Positions 16,375 through 23,734 are shown, numbered from the stretch's first letter. The stretch is DNA of 37,389 nt from an uncultured Ruminococcus sp. (GCA_934463425.1 CAKSJP010000021.1:1-37389); one strand, 5' to 3'. The notes: a model not told the origin generated them from the sequence alone. Numbers and translations are program-made.

Positions 16375-16857
16375 ATGGCAATAGGTGAAAGAATCAGGTT
16401 TATCAGAAACCTCAGAGGTATGACACAGAAGTTCTTAGGCTTGCAGGTCGGCTTCTCGGAACGGACTGCCGATATTCGTATGGCTCAGTATGAATCGGGG
16501 TCGAGAACACCCAAGGCTGACCTTGTGGAGCTGCTTGCCGATGCACTGGACGTATCTACTGAGGCTCTGAATGTTCCGAATATTGACAGTTACACCGGGC
16601 TTATGCACACACTCTTTGCTTTAGAGGACTTATATGGCTTCAAGATCGACCGTCTGGACGGTGAAATCTGTATCCGCATCAACAGGCAAAACGGCTCGAC
16701 ATTTTCCAAAATGACAGGTCTGCTCGAACCTTGGGAGGAAATGGCCCAGAAGTACCGCAATGGGGAGATTAGTCGTGAGGAATATGACCAGTGGAGATAC
16801 AGGTATCCGAGGTCGGAGGCGGAGAGAAACGAAACTGCAATCAGAAAGATGAAGTAA
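16375..16857 (+). CDS. XRE-family HTH regulator of the element backbone
   Basis: A 160-residue protein with an N-terminal Cro/C1-type helix-turn-helix (about residues 3-60: GERIRFIRNLRGMTQKFLG, QYESGSRTPKADLVELLADALDVS). A C-terminal region of about 90 residues ends in EPWEEMAQKYRNGEISREEYDQWR, an arrangement common in repressors on clostridial mobile elements. GGAGGG lies 7 bases before the ATG at 16375; upstream in-frame starts at 16330 and 16360 are less well placed. It is divergent from xis-int and close to palindromic repeats, so it probably represses excision and mobilization. ApeA follows 62 bases downstream on the same strand and may be co-transcribed. Confidence 0.85.
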   Translation: MAIGERIRFIRNLRGMTQKFLGLQVGFSERTADIRMAQYESGSRTPKADLVELLADALDVSTEALNVPNIDSYTGLMHTLFALEDLYGFKIDRLDGEICIRINRQNGSTFSKMTGLLEPWEEMAQKYRNGEISREEYDQWRYRYPRSEAERNETAIRKMK

Positions 16858-16865
16858 TGCGACGT

Positions 16866-16892
16866 ATAAGATATGAATGCAAAATATCTTAT
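16866..16892 (+). promoter_or_regulatory. Perfect 9-bp inverted repeat before apeA
   Basis: ATAAGATAT (16866-16874) and ATATCTTAT (16884-16892) enclose 9 bases in the gap between the HTH gene and apeA. No T run follows, so it is not a terminator. It may be an operator or an mRNA hairpin near the apeA ribosome binding site. Confidence 0.4.
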
Positions 16893-16919
16893 CATGGAGA
16901 AAGAACATGAGGTGAAAGA

Positions 16920-18302
16920 ATGCAGGATAATATGGATAGGTATTTCTCAGGAGTATTTAATATTAACGGTGAAGAAATAGCTGGAGACTTAATCTATAAT
17001 AAAGAGAGCGGTGCTACAATTCTTAATCTTATGAAGAGAGTAATAGATGCTTTTCCAATTGGAAGAAGTTACGGAAACTTGGATATAATCACAGGTGTTC
17101 TTAATTCCGGAGCAATAGTTACTCTTTTTCACAATCATTGCGCAAGGAATCATACGCAAGCATTTCAGACTCAGCAACTTGTTTTTGTTGCTGATTATGC
17201 AATATGGTCAAAAGGAGATGCTACAAACGTAAAATTCAATAAATTAGAGTGCGTATTAGAAAACGCTCTGAATTGGAGCGGGTTGTCTACCATAGATACA
17301 AGTGATTTTTCGACAATTAAAATCAAAAAAATTGACAACAAAAATGAATATCATTGGTTTGGAGCAAAAATCACATTCTCAACTTCATTAAACTGTGAAT
17401 TATTTAGTTTACCACATAAGGAAGAGTCAAAGGTTGTTGAACGTTTAATTGTAAGTATTGAATCAGATGAAAAGTTGGATGCATTGAATTTCATCTCAAT
17501 ACGTAATAAAATAATATCCTTGATTTCATTCGCAATAAAAAACAATGTTAATATTGATGAACAGGTTTTATATGACTATGACGATAGTTATCAAATTGGT
17601 CCACATACTGAATACTTCAAGTACCATTTGTATACATCAGAACAGCGCCTTACAATTCATGGAAGTAACCGATTGGACTATAATTTTAATCTTTGTCAAT
17701 TATCGCCAGAAAAAGATATACAAAAAGAATTAACGCTATTGGAACCAATTTTCAACCTCTATTTATCTCTATTTAAGTATAAGGATATGCCCCCAGAAAT
17801 GGTTTTTCTGAATATCGTTCAAGCATTGGAAACATTTCATGCGAGATTTTTTTATGATGACAGCAAGGATAAATATGTTGCCTCTGTGAATGAACGTTTT
17901 GGAAGTTTACCGAACTACCCTATTATAGAAAAATTGTTGCTGAGTGATACACAAAAAGATGAAAACTGCAAATACATAATTTTAGTGTCAAGATTGAATG
18001 ATCTTCTCATTGGAAAGTATGATGGATTGTTTATAGAATACTATTTATCTGATGCTGGTTTTGCACAAACTGTCGCAGATACAAGGCATTATTATACTCA
18101 CTATGGTAGATCCAAAGAGAAGAAAGCTTTAAAAGGTGATAAACTAATTGATGCGATAAGAATTCTGTCCCTGTTGCTTGAATATAACGTTTGTTTACAA
18201 TTAGGAATTGACGATCAAGAAAAAGTGAGAGAAGAGTTAAGAAGCATTTCAGATTGGAGAGCGTTTCAAGAATACTATCAGAAAAAGGATGAACAAATAT
18301 AA
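16920..18302 (+). CDS. apeA: ApeA-type HEPN anti-phage protein
   Basis: A 460-residue protein matching the ApeA layout: an N-terminal ApeA domain (about 5-290, beginning YFSGVFNINGEEIAGDLIY) and a C-terminal HEPN domain (about 295-450). The HEPN RNase signature R-x4-H is at Arg389-His394 in DTRHYYTHYG, and ALETFH near 302 fits the first HEPN helix. ApeA proteins were reported as single-gene anti-phage systems thought to act by RNA cleavage and abortive infection; activity here is inferred. The start at 16920 follows AGGTGA. The gene is strikingly AT-rich relative to the int-mob backbone and sits at the right end of the element, followed by its own terminator, which fits cargo acquisition. Confidence 0.88.
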   Translation: MQDNMDRYFSGVFNINGEEIAGDLIYNKESGATILNLMKRVIDAFPIGRSYGNLDIITGVLNSGAIVTLFHNHCARNHTQAFQTQQLVFVADYAIWSKGDATNVKFNKLECVLENALNWSGLSTIDTSDFSTIKIKKIDNKNEYHWFGAKITFSTSLNCELFSLPHKEESKVVERLIVSIESDEKLDALNFISIRNKIISLISFAIKNNVNIDEQVLYDYDDSYQIGPHTEYFKYHLYTSEQRLTIHGSNRLDYNFNLCQLSPEKDIQKELTLLEPIFNLYLSLFKYKDMPPEMVFLNIVQALETFHARFFYDDSKDKYVASVNERFGSLPNYPIIEKLLLSDTQKDENCKYIILVSRLNDLLIGKYDGLFIEYYLSDAGFAQTVADTRHYYTHYGRSKEKKALKGDKLIDAIRILSLLLEYNVCLQLGIDDQEKVREELRSISDWRAFQEYYQKKDEQI

Positions 18303-18371
18303 ACATAAATCATGTTTTGTGAATAGAAGCTACAAGAAGATGTTCGTAAACCACTTGCTTTAAAATAAGAA

Positions 18372-18416
18372 AAGAGCTATCCGATTCAAATACAAATCAG
18401 ATAGCTCTTATCTTTT
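18372..18416 (+). terminator. Terminator after apeA
   Basis: AAGAGCTATCCGATT (18372-18386) pairs with AATCAGATAGCTCTT (18395-18409) with one mismatch, then ATCTTTT. It isolates apeA from the att end and from guaA. Confidence 0.75.
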
Positions 18417-18436
18417 CAGACAATTATTATATCACT

Positions 18437-18473
18437 GTTGCCGATAATAGAGAAATGTTGCCAAATCGTTGCC
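18437..18473. repeat. Right arm-type integrase sites
   Basis: Three direct GTTGCC copies lie at 18437-18442, 18457-18462 and 18468-18473; the last two are spaced 11 bp as at the left end. They lie 60-110 bp inside the right core, where integrase arm sites are expected. Confidence 0.55.
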
Positions 18474-18531
18474 ATTCAGCTTAACCGCACCTTGAAAAGC
18501 ACGGTATTACGCCATTTCAGCAATTGCTTGC

Positions 18532-18545
18532 ATTATTCCCACTCG
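18532..18545. repeat. Right attachment core within the guaA 3' end
   Basis: ATTATTCCCACTCG here includes the guaA stop codon (TAA read on the minus strand) and the codons before it for Glu-Trp-Glu. It is identical to 6458-6471. Because the repeat carries the stop codon, integration leaves the guaA product unchanged. Confidence 0.9.
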
Positions 18546-20071
18546 ATCGTAGCCGGCGGCTTTGTGGTAATATCATACACAACGCGGTTGATATTCTTTA
18601 CCTCGTTGACAATGCGGGCAGAGATCACTTCCAGCACCTCATACGGGATGCGTGCAAAATCTGCGGTCATAAAGTCGGTAGTAGTCACACCGCGCAGTGC
18701 CAGCGTGTAATCATAGGTTCTGCCGTCGCCCATAACGCCGACAGAGCGCATATTGGTCAGAACAGCGAAATACTGGTGGATGCTCCGATCCAGTCCCGCC
18801 TTCGCGATCTCTTCCCGGAAGATCCAATCGGCATCCTGGAGAATGGCCAGCTTTTCGTCTGTGATCTCGCCGATAATGCGGATCGCCAGTCCCGGGCCCG
18901 GGAACGGCTGACGCCATACCAGATTTTCCGGCAGACCCAGCTCGATGCCCAGCTGCCGTACCTCGTCCTTGAACAGCAGACGCAGCGGTTCGATGATCTC
19001 CTTGAAGTCCACATAGTCCGGCAGACCGCCTACATTGTGATGGGACTTGATCACAGCTGCATCGCCGGAACCGCTTTCGATCACGTCCGGATAGATCGTC
19101 CCCTGTGCCAGGAAGTCCACCGTGCCCAGCTTCTTGGACTCGCGCTCAAAGGCACGGATGAACTCTTCGCCGATGGTCTTACGCTTGGTCTCCGGGTCAG
19201 AAACACCGCTCAGCTTTTCCATAAAGGCAGCCTTGGCATTGACGCGGATAAAGTTGATGTCCTTGTCGGCAAAAGCAGCCTCTACCTCGTCTCCCTCGTT
19301 TTTCCGCAGGAAGCCGTGGTCTACGAAGATGCAGGTCAGCTTCTTGCCGACCGCACGGGACAGCAGAGCAGCACAGACAGAACTGTCTACACCGCCGGAC
19401 AGCGCCAGCAGAACTCTGCCGTCGCCCACCTTTTCCCGGATCTGTGCAATGGCAGTCTTGGCATAGTTGCCCATGGTCCAGTCACCGGTGCAGCCGCAGA
19501 CGTTTTTCAAGAAGCTGTCCAGCATGGTCAGACCATACTGGGTGTGGTTTACCTCCGGATGGAACTGTACGGCATACAGCTTCTTTTCCGGATTTTCCAT
19601 AGCAGCTACCGGACAGTTCTCGGTATGTGCCGTTACGGTAAAGCCTACCGGTGCTTCGGAGATGTAGTCAGTGTGGCTCATCCAGGAGATTGCCCGCTCC
19701 GGCAGTTCCTCATTCTGGAACAGTGCACTGGACTTGTCATAGATGGTCTCGGTCTTGCCGTATTCCGATGTAGTACAGGTAGCAACCGTACCGCCCAGGG
19801 TGTATGCCATCAGCTGACAGCCGTAGCAGATACCCAGGATCGGGATACCCATTTCAAAAATTTCCTTGGCGATATGGGGAGACTTTTCATCATATACGCT
19901 GTTCGGGCCGCCGGTGAAGATGATACCCACCGGTTTCCGTGCTGCGATCTCTTCCAGCGGTGTGGTATAGCGGATCACTTCACAGTATACACCGCATTCC
20001 CGCACGCGCCGGGCAATAAGCTGATTGTACTGACCGCCGAAGTCCAGTACCAGAACCAGTTGATTTTCCAT
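18533..20071 (-). CDS. guaA: GMP synthase (glutamine-hydrolysing)
   Basis: A 512-residue cytoplasmic enzyme that converts XMP to GMP with glutamine and ATP, the last step of guanine nucleotide synthesis. The N-terminal class I amidotransferase starts [19 protein letters not shown] and has the nucleophile Cys82 in GICYGC and the His171/Glu173 pair in QFHPEVNH. The ATP-pyrophosphatase P-loop SGGVDS is at 225-230, and the C-terminal dimerisation domain ends TIEWE. Length is normal. Its promoter is at 20128-20156, with a short leader and no purine riboswitch visible. Its 3' end is the attachment site of the element at 6458-18545. Confidence 0.98.
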   Translation of the reverse strand: MENQLVLVLDFGGQYNQLIARRVRECGVYCEVIRYTTPLEEIAARKPVGIIFTGGPNSVYDEKSPHIAKEIFEMGIPILGICYGCQLMAYTLGGTVATCTTSEYGKTETIYDKSSALFQNEELPERAISWMSHTDYISEAPVGFTVTAHTENCPVAAMENPEKKLYAVQFHPEVNHTQYGLTMLDSFLKNVCGCTGDWTMGNYAKTAIAQIREKVGDGRVLLALSGGVDSSVCAALLSRAVGKKLTCIFVDHGFLRKNEGDEVEAAFADKDINFIRVNAKAAFMEKLSGVSDPETKRKTIGEEFIRAFERESKKLGTVDFLAQGTIYPDVIESGSGDAAVIKSHHNVGGLPDYVDFKEIIEPLRLLFKDEVRQLGIELGLPENLVWRQPFPGPGLAIRIIGEITDEKLAILQDADWIFREEIAKAGLDRSIHQYFAVLTNMRSVGVMGDGRTYDYTLALRGVTTTDFMTADFARIPYEVLEVISARIVNEVKNINRVVYDITTKPPATIEWE

Positions 20072-20127
20072 AGATTACGTTTCCTTTCTGTGTCACTTTC
20101 GCTTGCACAGCGAAATCCTTTCTTTTT

Positions 20128-20156
20128 ATTATGCCACTTTTTCCGAAAAAAAGCAA
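20128..20156 (-). promoter_or_regulatory. guaA promoter
   Basis: TTGCTT (20151-20156), 17 bp and CATAAT (20128-20133) on the minus strand. The resulting leader of about 50 nt holds only a small hairpin (TTTCGCT/AGCGAAA near 20097-20115). Confidence 0.6.
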
Positions 20157-20181
20157 GTATATTTTGTGAAAATGCAGAAAT

Positions 20182-20466
20182 TCAGATCGTCTGTACTTCT
20201 GTTGCCGCAATGTACTGTTCTTTCCACTGTTTCAGCTGCTGCATATGAGGCTGCTGGAGATGCGTCTGCTGCTGTTCCGCCGATGCCCATTCTTCCACCA
20301 GCAGGATCTCTTCCGGGCGCTCTGCCGACAGGAAATAGTCATACCGCAGGCAGCCGTCCTCCTGCCGGATGCTCTCCGCCGCGCCGCTTTGCAGCACCGC
20401 CTGGAGAAAGGCATCCCGCTGACCGGGTCTTGCTGTATAAGTCACCAAAAGGCGCAGAGATTTCAT
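20182..20466 (-). CDS. ABM-domain (YgiN-like) putative monooxygenase
   Basis: A 94-residue protein of the antibiotic biosynthesis monooxygenase (ABM) superfamily, small ferredoxin-like dimers that include quinol oxygenases and heme-degrading enzymes. The pattern LLVTYTARPGQRDAFLQAV, then EDGCLRYDYFLSAERPEEILLVEEWAS and the Gln/His-rich helix before the end, fits YgiN-type members. The true substrate cannot be told. Its ATG overlaps the stop of the upstream YczE-like gene (ATGA), so the two form an operon. Confidence 0.85.
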   Translation of the reverse strand: MKSLRLLVTYTARPGQRDAFLQAVLQSGAAESIRQEDGCLRYDYFLSAERPEEILLVEEWASAEQQQTHLQQPHMQQLKQWKEQYIAATEVQTI

Positions 20467-21143
20467 CGCATTCTCTCCTTTCGCTTTTCCAGGAATGTAG
20501 TGAACTGAAAGCGCTTGTCCATCCAGTTTCCGCAGATGCCCACGCCCTTTCCCATAGTAAACGCCGCCACGATCGTGCCGATGCCCAGACCGTCCAGATG
20601 TCCCAGACAGAAAAAGGTCATCCCTGCCGTCACCGCCAGACAGATCACATCAAAGCCGATCTTGATCTTGGGATAGTCTACGCCGGTGATGTCCGAGAGC
20701 TCCCGGGGAAACAGGTCGGTGGGGACAATGGGCAGTCCGCACCGGTTCGACAGGGCAATGCCGATGCAGATCAGCACATAGCTGACAACAAAGTACAGAA
20801 TGCGCCAGGGCAGCGCGGTGGGAAGTACCCCGATCCACAGCTCATGGACATCCAGCAGTTCACCGAACACAAAGCCCACCACAAAGCTGAACAGATACGG
20901 CGGCACAAAGCGCCGGCGCATCACCATCAGACTCAGCACCAGCAAGCCCTGGAAGAGATATGTCCATGTGCCGAGAGTCAGCTTGGGAAATACTTCAGAA
21001 AAGGCAAAGGGAACGCTGGAGATCGCCGAGATCCCGGCACCGGAATAGAGCATCAGCACTACGCCGAGGCTATTGATGCATACCGCAAGCACCAGTATCA
21101 GTTCGCCGCGAAGTGTGCGTAAATGATTTTCATTTGTTTCCAT
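20463..21143 (-). CDS. YczE/YitT-like integral membrane protein
   Basis: A 226-residue membrane protein with about five hydrophobic segments. The start ELILVLAVCINSLGVVLMLYSGAGISAISSVPFAFSE (seen as two halves around SLGVVLML) and the later CGLPIVPTDLFPREL, with the closing GLGIGTIVAAFTMGKGVGI, resemble YczE/YitT-type proteins (DUF6198 by recollection). No transport substrate is established for these. AGGAGG lies 7 bases before the ATG and a promoter at 21176-21204. It is translationally coupled to the ABM gene. Confidence 0.8.
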   Translation of the reverse strand: METNENHLRTLRGELILVLAVCINSLGVVLMLYSGAGISAISSVPFAFSEVFPKLTLGTWTYLFQGLLVLSLMVMRRRFVPPYLFSFVVGFVFGELLDVHELWIGVLPTALPWRILYFVVSYVLICIGIALSNRCGLPIVPTDLFPRELSDITGVDYPKIKIGFDVICLAVTAGMTFFCLGHLDGLGIGTIVAAFTMGKGVGICGNWMDKRFQFTTFLEKRKERMR

Positions 21144-21175
21144 GAAAAAAGACCTCCTGCTTCTTTATCATAAAA

Positions 21176-21204
21176 AGTATAGCACAGCCGCAAATCAAAA
21201 TCAA
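21176..21204 (-). promoter_or_regulatory. Promoter of the YczE-like/ABM operon
   Basis: TTGATT (21199-21204), 17 bp and TATACT (21176-21181) on the minus strand, about 35 bp before the start codon. Confidence 0.7.
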
Positions 21205-21229
21205 TTGCTTTTTCTGATGTAAAAAATGC

Positions 21230-21497
21230 AGGCATGCCGGCGGCGATGTGCTCCTGCAGAGCGCCGCAAAGTGCATGCTCTCTGTATTCGACAAGGTCTA
21301 TCGGGTAGGCGGAGACGAGTTTATTGCCCTGCTGGAGAAAAAGCAGGCGGCGGAGCTGCGTGCCATGAACGAGGCGCTCTCGGAAAAAGCACAGGAAATG
21401 AACCAAAGCTGCAGCGACTACGGCGAATTTGCGGACGAGCCGCGCAGATGATGCCATGTATCAGGCAAAAAAGCGGATGCACCAAGTGCGTCGATAA
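21230..21497 (+). pseudogene. Decayed GGDEF (diguanylate cyclase) domain
   Basis: Read in one frame, 21230-21453 encodes RHAGGDVLLQSAAKC followed by DKVYRVGGDEFIALLEK, which is the core of a GGDEF domain including the signature loop. After a frame change near 21440, the C-terminal hallmark ADDAMYQAKKRM continues to a stop at 21497. The N-terminal part of the domain and any sensor region are missing, and about 30 residues between the two conserved blocks are lost. There is no start signal. It is a remnant of a c-di-GMP synthase gene and cannot make an active enzyme. Confidence 0.75.
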
Positions 21498-21502
21498 CGA
21501 AA

Positions 21503-21560
21503 ATGAGCGGACTGCCCTCTCCCGGCTGTCCGCTCATTTCTGTTTTCTCATTTTTTCTTT
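21503..21560. terminator. Bidirectional terminator
   Basis: ATGAGCGGAC (21503-21512) and GTCCGCTCAT (21528-21537) form a 10-bp stem. T-rich DNA follows on the plus strand and a short TTTT on the minus strand. It lies at the end of the GGDEF remnant and of the small minus-strand gene at 21569. Confidence 0.7.
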
Positions 21561-21568
21561 TCTGGTTC

Positions 21569-21691
21569 TTATGCGCGGATACCCGGCGCATCCACCCCAA
21601 GATAAACTGCGCCCGACCGGATGTCGGACAGGATCTCGCCGTCACAATGATGCGCCAGAAGGAACTGCACTGCGGCTTTCCGAATTTGCAT
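21569..21691 (-). CDS. Possible 40-residue protein
   Basis: A short frame beginning MQIRKAAVQFLLAHHCDGEI and ending APGIRA. AGAGGA sits 6 bases before the ATG and a terminator follows the stop, which is more than chance would usually give. The sequence has a predicted amphipathic start and no membrane segment. I do not recognise a family, and no clear promoter is seen upstream because the region is shared with the divergent SDR promoter. Confidence 0.4.
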   Translation of the reverse strand: MQIRKAAVQFLLAHHCDGEILSDIRSGAVYLGVDAPGIRA

Positions 21692-21710
21692 GATAAATCC
21701 TCTGATTCTC

Positions 21711-21739
21711 TTGCTTTTTTCTCAAAAATGTGCTATACT
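21711..21739 (+). promoter_or_regulatory. Promoter of the SDR gene
   Basis: TTGCTT (21711-21716), 17 bp and TATACT (21734-21739), with the start codon about 70 bp downstream. Confidence 0.65.
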
Positions 21740-21808
21740 GGAATCGTCAAACAAAACTCGTGCGCCAGAAGCAGTTTTCTGCTTTTGATTCCAGAAAGGA
21801 AGCTTACA

Positions 21809-22609
21809 ATGGGATTTTTAACCAATAAAACCGCAATCATCACCGGCGCCGGCAGAGCTGTCCTCAGTGACGGCAGATGCGGCTCTATCGGCTATGGCAT
21901 CGCTACTGCCTATGCCAAAGAAGGTGCAAACCTGGTCATCACCGGCCGCAACGTGCAAAAGCTGGACGCTGCCAAGGAAGAACTGGAACGGCTCTACGGC
22001 ATCCGCGTCCTGACGGTACAGGCAGATGTCAATGCCGGTGCTGACAACGCCGCTGTAGTGGAAAATGTAGTCAAGCAGGCAGCGGACACCTTCGGAGATA
22101 TTCATGTTCTCATCAACAACGCCCAGGCTTCTGCCTCCGGCGTCACCCTGGCAGACCACACCACCGAACAGTTTGATTTGGCGATCTATTCCGGTCTGTA
22201 TGCCACCTTCCACTACATGAAGGCATGCTATCCCTATCTGAAAAAGACCCAGGGCTCTGTCATCAACTTTGCCTCCGGCGCAGGGCTGTTCGGCAATTTC
22301 GGACAGTGCGCCTATGCCGCTGCCAAAGAGGGCATCCGCGGTCTGACTCGTGTTGCTGCCACCGAATGGGGCAAGGACAACATCAACGTCAATATCATTT
22401 GTCCGCTGGCATGGACGGCACAGCTGGAAAACTTCCAGAAAGCATATCCGGACGCTTTTGAGAAAAACGTCAAGATGCCGCCGGTCGGCCACCTGGGGGA
22501 TGCAGAACTGGAGATCGGCAGAGTCTGCGTACAGCTGGCTTCTCCGGACTTTAAGTTTATGACCGGCGAGACCATCACCCTGGAGGGCGGTCTGGGACAG
22601 CGCCCGTAA
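21809..22609 (+). CDS. Short-chain dehydrogenase/reductase
   Basis: A 266-residue Rossmann-fold oxidoreductase of the SDR family. The nucleotide-binding glycine motif is extended: TGAGRAVLSDGRCGSIGYGIA (residues about 13-33) has an insertion relative to the usual TGxxxGIG and ends in SIGYGIA, reminiscent of the enoyl-ACP reductase (FabI) pattern. NNAQAS is at about 105-110, and the catalytic Ser and YAAAK follow near 150-170. The C-terminus GETITLEGGLGQRP is typical of SDRs. AAAGGAAG precedes the ATG. It is monocistronic, between its own promoter and a terminator. The substrate cannot be deduced. Confidence 0.92.
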   Translation: MGFLTNKTAIITGAGRAVLSDGRCGSIGYGIATAYAKEGANLVITGRNVQKLDAAKEELERLYGIRVLTVQADVNAGADNAAVVENVVKQAADTFGDIHVLINNAQASASGVTLADHTTEQFDLAIYSGLYATFHYMKACYPYLKKTQGSVINFASGAGLFGNFGQCAYAAAKEGIRGLTRVAATEWGKDNINVNIICPLAWTAQLENFQKAYPDAFEKNVKMPPVGHLGDAELEIGRVCVQLASPDFKFMTGETITLEGGLGQRP

Positions 22610-22636
22610 ACACGCACACAAAAGAATATCTTTTCG

Positions 22637-22671
22637 GCAGAGATACCCCAAAGCGGTGTCTCTGCTTTTTT
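22637..22671 (+). terminator. Terminator after the SDR gene
   Basis: GCAGAGATACC (22637-22647) pairs with GGTGTCTCTGC (22655-22665) with one mismatch, followed by six T. Confidence 0.85.
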
Positions 22672-22680
22672 GTGCACGCT

Positions 22681-23319
22681 CTAGCGCTTTTTGAACACCA
22701 GCCCCATGGAAAAGCCGTGGGATTCTGTGCTGTTATAAGTGATGTGCGAATTTTGGATGCGCGCCTGTGCCTCCCGGAGATTACTCAGATGCAGCAGGAT
22801 CTCCGCCGTATTCCTCGCGTCCGCCAGCGCACCGTGCTCTGTACCCTCAAAATAGATCTGCATTGACCCCAGTGCACTGGTGAGGTTCATGGGACGGCGA
22901 AATCCGTATACGCGCTGATGGATGCGCTGCAGATCCACCCAATGCCCGTAGAACATTTCATGCAGCATCTCTTCCTTTAGTTCCGCCTCCCGCAGCAGTA
23001 CAGCCTGATCAGAATTGCTCCAGGTATAAAACCGGCTTTTCCCGGAGCTTCTGATCCACTCTGTAAACTGCATCACCGCCTCAGCATACATCGGCGCATG
23101 CGCCACCGTCTCTTCTGTAATGCCAGTGATCCGCGTAATATGCGGCGGAATGCTGCTGTACTGCGGTTTGACATAGGTCTGAAACTCATCTGTAATCACA
23201 TTGTCTGCATTCAGCTTGACTGCACCGATCTCTAAAATTTCACTGTTTGCCACCACTTGCAGTTCCGGATCTCGAATCGGCGTAAATTCCAGATCCAGGA
23301 CAATTTTATTGCCATACAT
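22681..23319 (-). CDS. DEDDh-family 3'-5' exonuclease
   Basis: A 212-residue exonuclease of the RNase T/DnaQ superfamily. Exo I is LDLEFTP (Asp and Glu) near residue 8, followed by SEILEIGAVKL; Exo II Asp is in WSNSDQAVLLREAEL near 110; Exo III is HGALADARNTAEI with the DEDDh His and Asp. These are the metal-binding residues of an active enzyme. The form resembles the KapD/Snipper-type stand-alone exonucleases that trim RNA or DNA ends. The start at 23319 has GGGGAAG 5 bases before it; the frame extends to 23367 but overlaps the promoter. It converges with the SDR gene. Confidence 0.9.
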   Translation of the reverse strand: MYGNKIVLDLEFTPIRDPELQVVANSEILEIGAVKLNADNVITDEFQTYVKPQYSSIPPHITRITGITEETVAHAPMYAEAVMQFTEWIRSSGKSRFYTWSNSDQAVLLREAELKEEMLHEMFYGHWVDLQRIHQRVYGFRRPMNLTSALGSMQIYFEGTEHGALADARNTAEILLHLSNLREAQARIQNSHITYNSTESHGFSMGLVFKKR

Positions 23320-23355
23320 GTAAACTTCCCCTTTTTTCACCAATATAACAATTCT

Positions 23356-23384
23356 ATTATAGCACAATCCTCCCGAGATGGCAA
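23356..23384 (-). promoter_or_regulatory. Promoter of the exonuclease gene
   Basis: TTGCCA (23379-23384), 17 bp and TATAAT (23356-23361) on the minus strand, about 35 bp before the start codon. Confidence 0.75.
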
Positions 23385-23470
23385 TTCATTTTGACAGCTT
23401 TTAGCACATTTTAAGGAAAATCGTATAAAAGCAATTCCACACAAGTGTTTTACGGTACTTTCTTTATAAA

Positions 23471-23510
23471 AAACGGGCACAAATATCAATTTGTGCCCGT
23501 TTTTTTAATT
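23471..23510. terminator. Strong bidirectional terminator after the pspA operon
   Basis: AAACGGGCACAAAT (23471-23484) and its perfect complement (23489-23502) leave a 4-nt loop, with T runs in both directions. It closes the minus-strand pspA operon. Confidence 0.88.
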
Positions 23511-23520
23511 ATAGTTATGA

Positions 23521-23556
23521 TAGGCAAAACCGCACAAGCCTTATGCGGGATTGCCT
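23521..23556. other. Long two-part hairpin
   Basis: TAGGCAA/TTGCCTA outer arms and CCGCA/TGCGG inner arms form a nested stem just after the small membrane protein gene. No clear T run follows on the minus strand before the next terminator, so it may protect the mRNA 3' end. Confidence 0.45.
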
Positions 23557-23575
23557 ATGGTCTCTGTTTTTCTGG

Positions 23576-23734
23576 TTATACCAGTCCGCATTCATCATAA
23601 TCCTTCCACTTTTCCCGGCTGATATGCCGGCGATGTGTGGAAAGTGCGTAGACGATACCTGCTACACCCACTGCAATGGCAATCAGTACCACAAGCAGGC
23701 CGCAAAGGGATGACTTTTCCTCTCTTTTTGCCAT
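23576..23734 (-). CDS. 52-residue single-pass membrane protein coupled to pspA
   Basis: The product starts MAKREEKSSLCGLLVVLIAI and continues with one hydrophobic segment (about residues 11-31), then a basic RRHISREKWKDYDECGLV tail, predicted to lie in the cytoplasm or membrane interface. Its ATG begins 2 bases after the pspA stop (TGATTATG), and GGGAG lies in the pspA end, so it is translated with pspA. I do not recognise a named family. By position it may anchor PspA at the membrane or signal envelope stress, a role played by PspB/C or LiaI-type small proteins elsewhere; this is inference. Confidence 0.7.
   Translation of the reverse strand: MAKREEKSSLCGLLVVLIAIAVGVAGIVYALSTHRRHISREKWKDYDECGLV

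Larger units (their letters stand above)
6458..18545. mobile_element. Integrative mobilizable element in the 3' end of guaA
   Basis: The element is about 12.1 kb and is flanked by an identical 14-bp direct repeat. The backbone is excisionase, tyrosine integrase, MobC-like protein, RepA-like ATPase and MobV relaxase; no type IV secretion genes are present, so transfer would need a helper. Both ends carry GTTGCC repeats spaced 11 bp, the expected layout of integrase arm sites. The cargo (AAA+ with DUF6414-like, DUF262-HNH with methyltransferase, ApeA) is visibly AT-richer than the backbone, which in turn is AT-richer than the flanking chromosome, suggesting stepwise acquisition. The 3' end of guaA is a known integration site for genomic islands. 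Confidence 0.9.

Noticed and set aside
18533..18560. guaA disrupted by the element
   Set aside because: The att core contains the stop codon and last codons, so the reading frame and product are unchanged.
20072..20127. Purine riboswitch before guaA
   Set aside because: The leader is only about 50 nt, too short for the aptamer, and shows just one small hairpin.
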